The position numbers and the translations under genes are program-made. Under the pieces are notes generated by a model that was not told the DNA's origin, ran no database searches, and saw only the letters and a list, made by a program, of their open reading frames with translations. Below, one piece after another: positions 25,451-34,238 of a DNA stretch of 64,000 bases. Origin of the DNA: DATMER01 sp034667225 (GTDB lineage: Bacteria; Acidobacteriota; Thermoanaerobaculia; Multivoradales; UBA5704); assembly GCA_034667225.1 (NCBI GenBank), contig JAXDKG010000063.1, forward strand, positions 1 through 64,000, written 5' to 3'. The first letter of the stretch is position 1. Every line of letters starts with the position of its first letter.

Positions 25451-26518
25451 CTAATCCTCTTCCACCATGTCCTCGAACCTCGCCTTGCTGCTCGCTTTCA
25501 TATAGGCCTCGCGCGGGGTGATCCGCTTCTGGTCCACGAGCGCCATCAGGGCGTCGTCCATCATCTGCATGCCGGCGGCTCTGCCGCTCTGGATGATGGT
25601 CTGGATCATCGGTGTGTTGCCTTCGCGGATGATGTTCGCCAGGCCCGGAGTCTTGAGCAGGATCTCGTTGACCGCGCAGCGGCCCTGGCCGTCGGCGGTG
25701 CGCAGCAGGAGCTGCGAGACGATGCCGGCGACCGATTCGGCGAGCGTCGTGCGCACCTGCGCCTGCTCTTCGGCGGGGAAGGCGTCGATCAGGCGATCGA
25801 TGGTGTTCGCCGCGTTGTTCGTGTGCAGCGTGCCGAAGACCAGGGCGCCCATCTCGGCCGCGGTGATCGCGAGGGAGATCGTCTCCAGATCGCGCATCTC
25901 GCCCACCAGGATGACGTCCGCGTCCTGCCGGATGGCGGCCCGCAGCGCCGCTCCGAAGCTCTCCGTGTCGGTCCCCACTTCGCGCTGGGAGAAGACCGAC
26001 TTCTTGTTCTTGTGCACGAACTCGACCGGGTCTTCGATCGTCACGATGTGCTTGGCGTAAGTGGTGTTGATCTTGTCGATGATTGCGGCGAGCGTCGTGG
26101 ATTTGCCCGAGCCCGTGGGACCGGTCACCAGCACGAGACCCTGCTGCGAATGGGCCAGGCCTTCGATGGCCTTGGGCAGGTTCAGCTGCTCCAGCGGGAC
26201 GATCTCTTCCGGGATGATGCGGAAGACCGCGCCCGCGCCGTTCTCCTGCCGCAGGAAGTTGGCGCGGAAGCGCGCCACCCCTTCGAAGCCATAGGCGAAA
26301 TCGAGGTCGCCGCAGCCGTCGTAATCCGTCCACTGCTCCTCGGTTGTGATCTCGCGCAGGAGGCCGCAAAGGTCGTCGTGGGAAAGCACGGGCCAGCCCG
26401 CTACCGGCTCCAGCGCTCCATGGACGCGGGTGCGCGGCTCCAGGCCCGCGGCCAGATGGAGGTCCGATCCCTTGTTGTCCTTCAGGTATTGGAAGAGCTC
26501 GTGCAGCCGGGGTGCCAT
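25451..26518 (-). CDS. pilT: Twitching motility ATPase PilT
   Basis: 355 residues, standard PilT size. The N-terminal PAS-like domain begins with the KGSDLHLAAGLEPRTRVHG segment. Walker A is GPTGSGKSTTLAAI, the Asp box is IVTIEDPVEFVHKN, Walker B is DVILVGEMRDLETI, and the His box is GTLHTNNAANTIDRLIDAFP. It powers type IV pilus retraction at the inner membrane. The gene lies 20 nt downstream of a second PilT-type ATPase on the same strand. Confidence 0.95.
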   Translation of the reverse strand: MAPRLHELFQYLKDNKGSDLHLAAGLEPRTRVHGALEPVAGWPVLSHDDLCGLLREITTEEQWTDYDGCGDLDFAYGFEGVARFRANFLRQENGAGAVFRIIPEEIVPLEQLNLPKAIEGLAHSQQGLVLVTGPTGSGKSTTLAAIIDKINTTYAKHIVTIEDPVEFVHKNKKSVFSQREVGTDTESFGAALRAAIRQDADVILVGEMRDLETISLAITAAEMGALVFGTLHTNNAANTIDRLIDAFPAEEQAQVRTTLAESVAGIVSQLLLRTADGQGRCAVNEILLKTPGLANIIREGNTPMIQTIIQSGRAAGMQMMDDALMALVDQKRITPREAYMKASSKARFEDMVEED

Positions 26519-26538
26519 CGATTGTTCCTAATGACTTC

Positions 26539-27909
26539 CTAATTGGCAAACTTCGCCGGGTCTTCGGCGTTGCGCATGGCCTCTTCGCGGGTGATGACCT
26601 TGTTCTTGACGAGGTCGGCGAGCGAGGCGTCGAGCAGGCACATGCCCTGCGAGCTGCCGGTCTGCAGCACCGATTTGATTTGAAAGGTTTTGTTGTCCCG
26701 GATCAGGTTGCCCACCGCCTTGTTGCAGACCAGCACTTCGAGCGCCGGCACGCGGCCGCTGCCATCAGCTTTGACCACCAGCCGCTGCGAGATCACGGCG
26801 CGCAGCGACTCGGAGACCATGGTGCGGATCTGCTCCTGCTGCGACGGCGGGAACACGCCCAGGATGCGGTTGATGGTGCGGATGGCATCGTTCGTGTGCA
26901 GGGTGGCGAGCACGAGGTGGCCGGTCTCGGCCGCGGTGAGGGCGAGCGAGATCGTCTCCAGGTCGCGCAGCTCGCCGATGGCGATGATGTCGGGGTCTTC
27001 GCGCAGGGCGGCGCGCAGGGCGCGGGCGAAGGAATTCGTGTGGCGCAGGACCTGGCGCTGGTTGACCACGCACTTCTGGGAGCGGTGGATGTACTCGATC
27101 GGGTCCTCGATGGTGATGATGTGGTCCTGCCGCTCCCGGTTGATGATGTCGACCATGGCGGCCAGCGTCGAGGACTTGCCGCAGCCGGCCGGCCCGGTGA
27201 GGAGCACCATGCCCTGGTGGAAGTTGGCGAAGCGCGCGAGCGTCGAGGGGAGGCCCAGCTCTTCCAGCGTCGGCGGGTTCGGCGGGATGGCCCGGAATAC
27301 GGCGTCGAGGCCGCGCTGCTGGCGGTAGGCGTTGCCGCGGAAGCGGCCGACGCCGGAGATCGTATAGGCGAAGTCGATCTGCCCGTGCTCGTCGAGATCG
27401 CGCTGCTGCTCGGGCGTCATGATCTCGCGGATCAGGGAGTCGGACAGGCCGGACTCCAGGAACTCGGAGTCCACGTCGAGGAGCTCGCCGTTGCGCCGCA
27501 GCTTGATCGGCGCGCCGCAGTGCAGGTGGAGGTCGCTCGCCCCCTGACCCACGGCGATCGTGAGCAGGGCGTCGAGACGGCGCGCGGCCTGGCGCCAGCC
27601 GGTCTGGGGCGCGGGAGCGGCCGGTGTTGGGGCCGGCTCGGGAGCCGGCTCGGGAGCCGGAACGGGGGAGACCGCCGCCTGCCCGGGCTGCGGCGCCTTC
27701 TGCTTGGCCAGATAATCGCGCTGAACCGTGCGGAGCTGCTCGAGCTGGCGCACGTTGAGCACGCCGCGCTCGAGCAGGATCTCGCCCAGGCCGCGCAGCC
27801 CGCCCTCCTGGCTCCAGGCCGAGTTGGCCTCGGCGAGCTGGTCCTGGGACACGAGCTTGTAGTGGAGCGCAATGCGCCCGAAGAGGACTTCGTCCTGACC
27901 CATCGGCAT
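26539..27909 (-). CDS. PilT/PilU-type ATPase with N-terminal T2SSE_N-like domain
   Basis: The ATG at 27909 is chosen; a TTG at 27948 is possible. About 456 residues. An N-terminal module (residues 1-75, VLFGRIALHYKLVSQDQLAE) resembles the MshEN/GspE_N domain, which can bind nucleotides such as c-di-GMP. A Pro/Ala/Glu linker follows, then a full PilT ATPase: GPAGCGKSSTLAAM, IITIEDPIEYIHRS, DIIAIGELRDLETI, ATLHTNDAIRTINRILGVFP. It is probably a regulated retraction motor paired with PilT downstream. Whether this MshEN-like module really binds a second messenger is unknown. Confidence 0.88.
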   Translation of the reverse strand: MPMGQDEVLFGRIALHYKLVSQDQLAEANSAWSQEGGLRGLGEILLERGVLNVRQLEQLRTVQRDYLAKQKAPQPGQAAVSPVPAPEPAPEPAPTPAAPAPQTGWRQAARRLDALLTIAVGQGASDLHLHCGAPIKLRRNGELLDVDSEFLESGLSDSLIREIMTPEQQRDLDEHGQIDFAYTISGVGRFRGNAYRQQRGLDAVFRAIPPNPPTLEELGLPSTLARFANFHQGMVLLTGPAGCGKSSTLAAMVDIINRERQDHIITIEDPIEYIHRSQKCVVNQRQVLRHTNSFARALRAALREDPDIIAIGELRDLETISLALTAAETGHLVLATLHTNDAIRTINRILGVFPPSQQEQIRTMVSESLRAVISQRLVVKADGSGRVPALEVLVCNKAVGNLIRDNKTFQIKSVLQTGSSQGMCLLDASLADLVKNKVITREEAMRNAEDPAKFAN

Positions 27910-27987
27910 GTTGCCACGAGAGTAGAGGAGGAGACGCTGCGGCGTCAACGGTGGGCTAGAATCCAGCTCTGTCCAAAGGAGAAGGTC

Positions 27988-30312
27988 ATGGCGATGAGCG
28001 CGAAGCCGGTGCGGGAGGAGATACGGGAGGAGAGAGGTTCGTGGGGCCTGGTCCTAGGCTTGGTGCTGTTTGCGCTGGCGCTGCTGATGGTCCGGGCGCG
28101 GCTCGAGCCGCCGGCTCCCAAGGGGGCGGACGCGCCGGCCGCGGAGTTCTCCGGCGCGCGGGCCGTCGCCCTCCTCCGCGCCCTGGCCGGGGACGGGAGC
28201 CCGCACCCCTCGGGGAGCCCGGCCAACGACCGCATCCGCGAGACGATCGTGGCGGAGCTGCGGCGCGTGGGCTACGAGCCCACGGTCCAGGAGGGGGTGG
28301 CCTGCAGCCCGGGAGGCAACTGCGCGCTCGTGCGCAACGTGGTCGCCCGCCAGGGAGTACCCCTCAAGGGCAAGGGCTTGTTTCAGCACCTCGATGGGCA
28401 GGACCGCGCCGTCCTCCTCATGGCGCACTACGACTCGGTGCAGGCGGGGCCGGGCGTCGGGGACGACCTGTCGGGCGTGGCCACGGTCCTGGAGACCGCC
28501 CGCGCCCTGAAGGCGGGGCCGCCGCCGGAACGCCCCGTAATCCTGCTGCTCACCGACGGCGAGGAGATCGGGCTGCTCGGCGCCGAGCTCTTCGTCAACC
28601 GGCATCCGTGGGCCGAGGAGGTCGAGGCCGTGGTCAACCTGGAGGCCCGCGGTACTTCGGGCCCGAGCCTGATGTTCGAGACCATCGGCGACGACGCCCT
28701 GCTGGTCCACCGCTATGCCGGCGCCGCGCCGCACCCGATCACCAGCTCGCTCTATGCCACGATCTACGAGGCCCTGCCGAACGACACGGACCTGACCGTG
28801 TTCAAGAACCGCAAGGACCGGAAGTACCACGGGCTGAACTTCGCCTTCATCCGCTCGCCGTCGCGCTACCACACCTCGGAGGACACGGTCGAAAACCTTT
28901 CGCCCGCCAGCCTTCAGCATCACGGGGACAACGCCCTGGCCGCGATGCGCGCGCTGTCCACGGGGAGCTGGTTCATGGTCTCCGGGTCGGACGCTGTGTT
29001 CTTCGACGTCCTCGGCTTCGGCGTGGTGCGCTGGCCCAAGGGCTGGACGCTCGCCATCGCCATCCTCGCCCTGATCCTTGTGGTGTTGGCGTCTTGGCGC
29101 CGCCGCGATGGGATGGGGAAGGGAGTGCTCTTCGGCCTGCTCGGCTTTCTCGGGGCAGTGGTGTTGGCGGCGCTGCTCGCCTTGGGGCTTTCAAAGGCGA
29201 TCGGCGGTGCTACGCCCGGGCTCTGGGTGGATGGGCCGCAGCCCGAGATCGCGGCTTTCTGGCTGCTGGCGCTCGCCGTGGTAGTCGCTCTGGCCGCGGC
29301 GGTCTCGCGCCGGGCCGGGTCGGCCGGGCTCTGGTCCGGGGTCTGGATCGGCTGGTCGGTCCTCGGGGTGGTGCTGGCGATCGTCGCGCCGGGGATCTCC
29401 TACCTGTTCCTGGTGCCTGCCCTGGTCGCCGGGATCGTGGGCCTGATCTCCAGGAAACCGGCGGCTTCTCTGATACCAGCCGTGGTCGCCGCCCTGCTCT
29501 GGATGCCGATCCTGCTGCCGCTCTACGACGGCCTCGGCAAGCCGGCGCTCGTCGTGATCGGCGCGCTCGCCGCGGCGCTGTTCACGTCGCTGGCCCCCCT
29601 GGTGCCGGGCTCCGGCCGGCTGGGCCGCCGTCTGCTGCCGGCGGCCGCCTTGGTCCTGGCGCTGGTCAGCGCGGGCGTGGCGTTCGCCACGGCTCCCTAC
29701 AGCGAGGAGACGCCGCAGTCGGCGTCGATCCAGCACTATCAGGAAGCCGGCTCCACGGAGGCGCGCTGGCTGGTGCGCACCAACCGTCCATTCCCGGCGG
29801 CTATGCGGAAGGTGGCGAAGTTCGGAGAGGCGCCCGTCATGGCCTACCCCTGGGGGCCGCCGTACTTTCGTGCCTTCCAGGCGCCGGCGCCTCGGCTGGA
29901 CCTGAACGCGCCGCAGGTGTCGGTGCTGGAGGACTCGGCCGCCGGGGGCAAGCGCCGGCTCCGCCTGCTCCTGACCTCCAACCGCCAGTCGCCGACGGCG
30001 GGGATCCTGATTCCGGAGGAGGCGAAGCTCGAGTCGGCGAAGGTGGAAGGCCAGGAGGTCCCGCTATGGGGTTCCCACAAGACCGGCCCGATGAAGGGGA
30101 GCTGGACCGAGCTCGCCATGTTGACGATGCCGCCGGAGGGGGTCGAGATGGAGGTCGTCCTCGGCGCGGCCCAGCCCCTGGACTGGTACGTGTACGACAT
30201 GTCCCCCGGCCTGCCTCCCGCGGGGGAGGCGCTCGTCAAGGCTCGATTGCCGCGCGCGGTGACCGTCCAGGACGGAGATACGACGGTGGTCGCCCGCAAG
30301 ATGCGGATCTGA
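27988..30312 (+). CDS. Membrane-bound M28 family zinc aminopeptidase
   Basis: The ATG at 27988 follows AAAGGAG. The frame is open much further upstream, but that part overlaps the ATPase gene. 774 residues: one N-terminal transmembrane helix (about 18-36), then an M28 catalytic domain with LMAHYDSV, GVGDDLSGVA, LTDGEEIGLLGAELF, NDTDLTVF and SRYHTSEDTVEN. Next come about eight transmembrane helices and a C-terminal soluble domain. The layout matches the vacuolar-membrane-protease-like M28 proteins. It should trim peptides on the periplasmic face. Confidence 0.85.
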   Translation: MAMSAKPVREEIREERGSWGLVLGLVLFALALLMVRARLEPPAPKGADAPAAEFSGARAVALLRALAGDGSPHPSGSPANDRIRETIVAELRRVGYEPTVQEGVACSPGGNCALVRNVVARQGVPLKGKGLFQHLDGQDRAVLLMAHYDSVQAGPGVGDDLSGVATVLETARALKAGPPPERPVILLLTDGEEIGLLGAELFVNRHPWAEEVEAVVNLEARGTSGPSLMFETIGDDALLVHRYAGAAPHPITSSLYATIYEALPNDTDLTVFKNRKDRKYHGLNFAFIRSPSRYHTSEDTVENLSPASLQHHGDNALAAMRALSTGSWFMVSGSDAVFFDVLGFGVVRWPKGWTLAIAILALILVVLASWRRRDGMGKGVLFGLLGFLGAVVLAALLALGLSKAIGGATPGLWVDGPQPEIAAFWLLALAVVVALAAAVSRRAGSAGLWSGVWIGWSVLGVVLAIVAPGISYLFLVPALVAGIVGLISRKPAASLIPAVVAALLWMPILLPLYDGLGKPALVVIGALAAALFTSLAPLVPGSGRLGRRLLPAAALVLALVSAGVAFATAPYSEETPQSASIQHYQEAGSTEARWLVRTNRPFPAAMRKVAKFGEAPVMAYPWGPPYFRAFQAPAPRLDLNAPQVSVLEDSAAGGKRRLRLLLTSNRQSPTAGILIPEEAKLESAKVEGQEVPLWGSHKTGPMKGSWTELAMLTMPPEGVEMEVVLGAAQPLDWYVYDMSPGLPPAGEALVKARLPRAVTVQDGDTTVVARKMRI

Positions 30313-30316
30313 GCTC

Positions 30317-30658
30317 TTACTGTGCCGGGGCAGCTTCGATGGACTCCACCTTGATGGAGCTGCCCTCGGCCGTACCCTTGACGACGACCTGGTGGCCGAT
30401 GTGCTCCTCGGCGAGCTTCTGGTTGTCGAGGTTGTAGATCTTCTCGTCGGCGGAGTTGTAGAAGACCAGCTTGCCGCCGCCGTCCAGGCACTTCTTGGCG
30501 CAGGAGGCGTGCTCGGCGTTGGCGCCCTTGGCGGCGCAGCTGTCGTCGGTGACCCAGCCGGTCCAGGAGGCAGCGGTGTGGTCGTGGGCGGCGGCGAAGG
30601 CCGGAATGAGCAAGGCGATGCCTGCGACGATGGCGATGGCGATCAGGACTCTCTTCAT
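30317..30658 (-). CDS. Small exported protein
   Basis: 113 residues with a signal peptide (MKRVLIAIAIVAGIALLIPA...AHDH). The mature part begins TAASWTGWVTDDSCAAKGA, with ASCAKKCLDGGGKLVFYNSA and HIGHQVVVKGT. This pattern of a W-V-x-D-x-x-C start and paired Cys is common in short periplasmic proteins of Acidobacteria that have a small OB-like barrel. Function unknown. It is convergent with the M28 peptidase gene, 4 nt apart. Confidence 0.75.
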   Translation of the reverse strand: MKRVLIAIAIVAGIALLIPAFAAAHDHTAASWTGWVTDDSCAAKGANAEHASCAKKCLDGGGKLVFYNSADEKIYNLDNQKLAEEHIGHQVVVKGTAEGSSIKVESIEAAPAQ

Positions 30659-30734
30659 GGTGTTGTCTCCCTGTACGTGATTGCGCCTGGAGTGTACTAC
30701 GTTGCCGGGACGGGGGCGGATCGGTCCTCAGCCA

Positions 30735-31007
30735 TCTACCCGGTGGTTGGGCGCAGCTACCCAGTGGGTAGACGCCTCAAACGGCTCGTTTGAGCCAGCA
30801 ACCGCTCGTTTGCGCGAGCTACCCAGTGGGTATGGGCCGGCATCGACTGGATAGAGTCCGGAAATGACTGAGCGCAGTCCGGAAACCACTGGGTTGGTTC
30901 CTCCAACGAGCGGGTAGACGCCTCAAACGGCTCGTTTGAGCCGCCTACCCAGCCGTTGGAGCCGCCAAACCACTCGTTTGGAGCAGCTACCCGTTCGTTT
31001 GCCCCAT
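30735..31007. repeat. Degenerate 21-bp tandem array B
   Basis: Thirteen units start near 30735, 30757, 30778, 30799, 30819, 30841, 30862, 30883, 30904, 30924, 30945, 30966 and 30987, so the steps are 20-22 bp. Many units are dyads, such as CTACCCAGTGGGTAG (30757-30771) and CAAACGGCTCGTTTG (30778-30792 and 30924-30938). A 31-bp block at 30766-30796 recurs exactly at 30912-30942. The array fills the region upstream of truA and ends 6 bases before its -10 box. Confidence 0.8.
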
Positions 31008-31012
31008 CTCCC

Positions 31013-31024
31013 TATAATCCCCCC
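31013..31024 (+). promoter_or_regulatory. -10 box of truA, probably leaderless
   Basis: A perfect TATAAT (31013-31018) ends 6 nt before the truA ATG, and there is no ribosome site. Transcription would then begin at the A of the start codon. Confidence 0.55.
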
Positions 31025-31825
31025 ATGCCGACATACCGCCTGAACATCGAATACGAGGGGACGCGCTACCACGGGTGGCAGGAGCAGAAGAATGCGCGGT
31101 CGGTGACGGGGGAGCTGCGCCGGGCGATCGAGGAGGCCGGCGGGGCGGTCAAGGAGATCGGCGGGTCGGGGCGGACCGATGCCGGCGTCCATGCCCTCGC
31201 CCAGGTCGCCCACCTGCGCCTGGCCAAGCCGGTCGAGCCCGGAACGTTCCGGCGCGCGGTCAACGACCTCCTGCCTCCGGACATCCACGTGCTCGGCATG
31301 GCGGCGGTGCCGGACAAGTTCCACGCCCGGCATTCCGCGGTCACCCGCTCCTACCTCTACCAAATCTCACGGCGCCGTACCGCCTTCGCCAAGCGCTGGG
31401 TCTGGTGGGTCAAGCGGCCCCTCGACGTAGCCCGCATGGCCGAGGCCGCCGCTGCCCTCCCAGGCCGGCACGACTTTCGCCTGTTCTGCGAGAGCCCCGC
31501 CGAGCAGCCGAGCACGATCGTGGTCGTCGAAGGGGTCGAGGTGGTCGCCGATGGCGCCCTGATCCTCGTGCGCCTCGCCGCCTCCCACTTCCTCTGGAAG
31601 ATGGTCCGGCGGGTGGTGGGCACGCTGGTCCAGGTGGGCGCGGGCGAGCTCGACCGCGCCTCGTTCCTCTCCTTGGTGGCCGCCGAGCCGCCGCGCGGCA
31701 AGAAGGGGCTTCCCGCCGAATGGACTGCGCCGCCTTCCGGGCTCTTCCTGGAGCGCGTTCTCTACCCCGGCGATGCCCCGCTCGGACCGGTCCAGCCCGT
31801 CACTCCGGTGCCTTCGGAATGGTAA
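31025..31825 (+). CDS. truA: tRNA pseudouridine synthase A
   Basis: 266 residues. PTYRLNIEYEGTRYHGWQEQ is the standard TruA start. GGSGRTDAGVHALAQVAHL contains the catalytic Asp of the RTDAGVHA motif. ARHSAVTRSYLYQI and FLWKMVRRVVGTLVQVG follow in the expected order. It isomerises uridines 38-40 of tRNA anticodon arms. The ATG has no Shine-Dalgarno site and follows a TATAAT directly. Confidence 0.96.
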   Translation: MPTYRLNIEYEGTRYHGWQEQKNARSVTGELRRAIEEAGGAVKEIGGSGRTDAGVHALAQVAHLRLAKPVEPGTFRRAVNDLLPPDIHVLGMAAVPDKFHARHSAVTRSYLYQISRRRTAFAKRWVWWVKRPLDVARMAEAAAALPGRHDFRLFCESPAEQPSTIVVVEGVEVVADGALILVRLAASHFLWKMVRRVVGTLVQVGAGELDRASFLSLVAAEPPRGKKGLPAEWTAPPSGLFLERVLYPGDAPLGPVQPVTPVPSEW

Positions 31826-31849
31826 GTTAGGGGCGGGGAGGGAATCATC

Positions 31850-34111
31850 ATGAGCGCGCACGACACGACCCACACCAACCGCCTGTCCGGCGAGAGCAGC
31901 CCGTACCTTCTTCTTCATCAGCACAACCCGGTCGACTGGTACCCCTGGGGTCCCGAGGCCCTCGAAAAAGCCCGCCGCGAGGACAAGCCGATCTTCGTCT
32001 CCGTCGGGTACTCCACCTGCTACTGGTGCCACGTCATGGAGCGGGAGTCCTTCTCCTCGCCCGCGGTGGCCGAGCAGATGAACCGCGATTTCGTCAACAT
32101 CAAGGTGGACCGCGAGGAGCGGCCGGACATCGACGAGATCTACATGGCCGCCACCCAGATCCTCACCGGCCAGGGAGGCTGGCCGAATTCGGTGTTCCTC
32201 ACCACCGATCTGAAGCCGTTCTACGCCGGCACCTACTTCCCGCCCGACGAGCGCCACGGCCGGCCGAGCTTCGGCCGCGTGCTCCAAGGGCTCTCGGAAG
32301 CCTGGCAGAAGCGCCGCGACGAGGTGGTGATGCAGGCCGAGGAGATGGCGAGCGCCATGGGGCGCTACCTGGAGCAGCGCGTCCAGCCCGCCGCGGCCCC
32401 GCCGGGTGCCGAGATCGCCGTCCGCTCCCTGGAGGCCCTGACCCGCCGCTTCGACTCCCGCAACGGCGGCTTCGGCGGCGCGCCCAAGTTCCCGACGCCC
32501 TCCAACCTCTATCTCTGCCTGGAGATGGCCGGGGAGCACGAGCAGGCGGGAGAGATGCTCTCGGCGACGCTCGACCAGATGGCTCGCGGCGGCATCTACG
32601 ACCAACTCGGCGGCGGCTTCCACCGCTATGCCACGGATGCCGAGTGGAAGGTGCCCCACTTCGAGAAGATGCTGTACGACAACGGCCTGCTCCTGGAGAT
32701 CTACGCCCGCGAGCACGCCCGCACCGGCGACGCTCAGTCGGCGCGCATCGTCCGCGAGACCGCGCAGTGGATCGAGCGCGAGATGACCTCGCCCGAGGGG
32801 GCTTTCTGGAGCGCCATCGACGCCGAGACCCACGGGCACGAGGGGGCCTTCTACGTCTGGACCCGGGACGAGCTGTTCGAGGTCCTGGGGCGCGAGGACG
32901 CCGCCTTCGTGGCCCCGGTCCTCGGCTTCGACGGTCCTCCCTTCTTCGAGGAGAACGAGTACGTCCTCCACCTGCCGGAGCGGCTCGAGCAGGCCGCGGG
33001 CCGCCGGCGCATGGACGCGGACGAGCTGCTGCGGGAGCTCAAGGCCGTGGAGGAGAGGCTCTTCATCGTCCGCGCCCGCCGCGATCGGCCCCTGACCGAC
33101 GACAAGATCCTGGCCGACTGGAACGGCATGGTCATCGCCGGCCTCGCCGTGGCCGGCCGGGTGCTGGGCGATGCCTCCCTGGTCGAGCGCGCAGCCGCGG
33201 CGGCGCGCTTCGTGCTCGACCGGATGCGCTCGCCCGAGGGCGTGCTCCTCCATTCGTGGCGCCAGGGCCAGGGGCGGATCCCCGCCTACCTGGACGACTA
33301 CGCCTTCCTGGTGCGCGGCCTGCTGGCGCTGCACGAGGCGCAGGGTGACGGGGCCTGGCTGAACGCCGCCGTGGAGCTGACCAAGGAGCAGATCCGCCGG
33401 CTGCGCGACCCCGAGGGAGGCGGCTTCTTCGTGGCCGCGCAGAGCCCGGACCTGCTGTTCCGCAGCAAGGACGTGTTCGACGGCGCCACTCCCGCGGGCA
33501 ACGCGGTGGCGGTCCTGAACCTCCTGGAGCTGGCCGAGCGCACTGGTGAAAGAGCGTGGCGGCGCGAGGCGCGCGCTTCGCTCCAGGCCTTCGCGGCCAT
33601 GATGCAGGGATCGCCCGAGGGTGCGCGCATGATGTCCATCGCGGCGCGGCGCTACCACCGGGCCGAGATGGGGACAGGCGATGCTCCCGTGGAGGAGGTC
33701 GCCGCGTTCGAGCGCACCGCCGAGGCCAGCGGGGTGGAGAAGCTCGCCCGCGCCGCGGCAGGGCTGGTGACGGTGAGGCTGGCGGATCGGCAAGAGGGGG
33801 ATGGCTGGCAGCCGTTCCGGCTGGTCGTGGAAGTCGCGCCGGGCTGGCACATCCAGGCGAACCCGGCCTCGGAGGAGTTCCTGCTGGCGACCGAAGTCTC
33901 CGCCGAGGGCGGGGCGAAGGTGCGCAACCTTCAGTACCCCCAGGGGGAGGAGGTCGCGGCGGGCTTCGCCGATGGGCGTCCGCTCGCGGTCTACACCGGC
34001 CGGGTGGAAGTGGCGGGCGAGGTGAGCGGCCACGGGCGGCTGGCGGTGCGCTTCCAGCTCTGTGACGACGCACGGTGCCTGCCGCCTGCCGAGCAGACGG
34101 TCGAGGTGTAG
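31850..34111 (+). CDS. YyaL/SSP411-like thioredoxin-fold protein fused to a DsbD-alpha-like domain
   Basis: 753 residues; GGGAGGG precedes the ATG. Residues 1-170 form the DUF255 thioredoxin-like domain (NRLSGESSPYLLLHQHNPVD, then GYSTCYWCHVMERESF with a CYWC redox motif). An (alpha/alpha)6-barrel-like region with LADWNGMVIAGLAVAGRVLG follows. After about residue 610 there is an added beta-sandwich (WQPFRLVVEVAPGWHIQANP ... FQLCDDARCLPP). It resembles the DsbD N-terminal domain and includes its C-x(5)-C-like pair. The extension is absent from ordinary YyaL proteins. It lies 24 nt after truA, so the two are probably co-transcribed. Confidence 0.85.
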   Translation: MSAHDTTHTNRLSGESSPYLLLHQHNPVDWYPWGPEALEKARREDKPIFVSVGYSTCYWCHVMERESFSSPAVAEQMNRDFVNIKVDREERPDIDEIYMAATQILTGQGGWPNSVFLTTDLKPFYAGTYFPPDERHGRPSFGRVLQGLSEAWQKRRDEVVMQAEEMASAMGRYLEQRVQPAAAPPGAEIAVRSLEALTRRFDSRNGGFGGAPKFPTPSNLYLCLEMAGEHEQAGEMLSATLDQMARGGIYDQLGGGFHRYATDAEWKVPHFEKMLYDNGLLLEIYAREHARTGDAQSARIVRETAQWIEREMTSPEGAFWSAIDAETHGHEGAFYVWTRDELFEVLGREDAAFVAPVLGFDGPPFFEENEYVLHLPERLEQAAGRRRMDADELLRELKAVEERLFIVRARRDRPLTDDKILADWNGMVIAGLAVAGRVLGDASLVERAAAAARFVLDRMRSPEGVLLHSWRQGQGRIPAYLDDYAFLVRGLLALHEAQGDGAWLNAAVELTKEQIRRLRDPEGGGFFVAAQSPDLLFRSKDVFDGATPAGNAVAVLNLLELAERTGERAWRREARASLQAFAAMMQGSPEGARMMSIAARRYHRAEMGTGDAPVEEVAAFERTAEASGVEKLARAAAGLVTVRLADRQEGDGWQPFRLVVEVAPGWHIQANPASEEFLLATEVSAEGGAKVRNLQYPQGEEVAAGFADGRPLAVYTGRVEVAGEVSGHGRLAVRFQLCDDARCLPPAEQTVEV

Positions 34112-34238
34112 GACCGACCTTCCCGGGGGCCGGAACCCGGCGGCCCCCTCTGATACACTCTCTCCTCACGGGCAACTAACTACCTGCGTTCACCGTATTT
34201 TGTAGCGCTATGGGCGGGGCCAGTCAGGACACTCACCG

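Noticed and set aside
26512..27987. N-terminal extension of the M28 peptidase frame across the PilT-like gene
   Set aside because: The frame is open by composition only. The ATG at 27988 has a ribosome site and begins a normal membrane-anchored M28 protein, and the opposite strand encodes a complete PilT-like ATPase.
30317..31363. Small open frames running across array B on both strands
   Set aside because: They consist of array-encoded repeats joined to antisense of truA or of the small exported protein, with no start signals.
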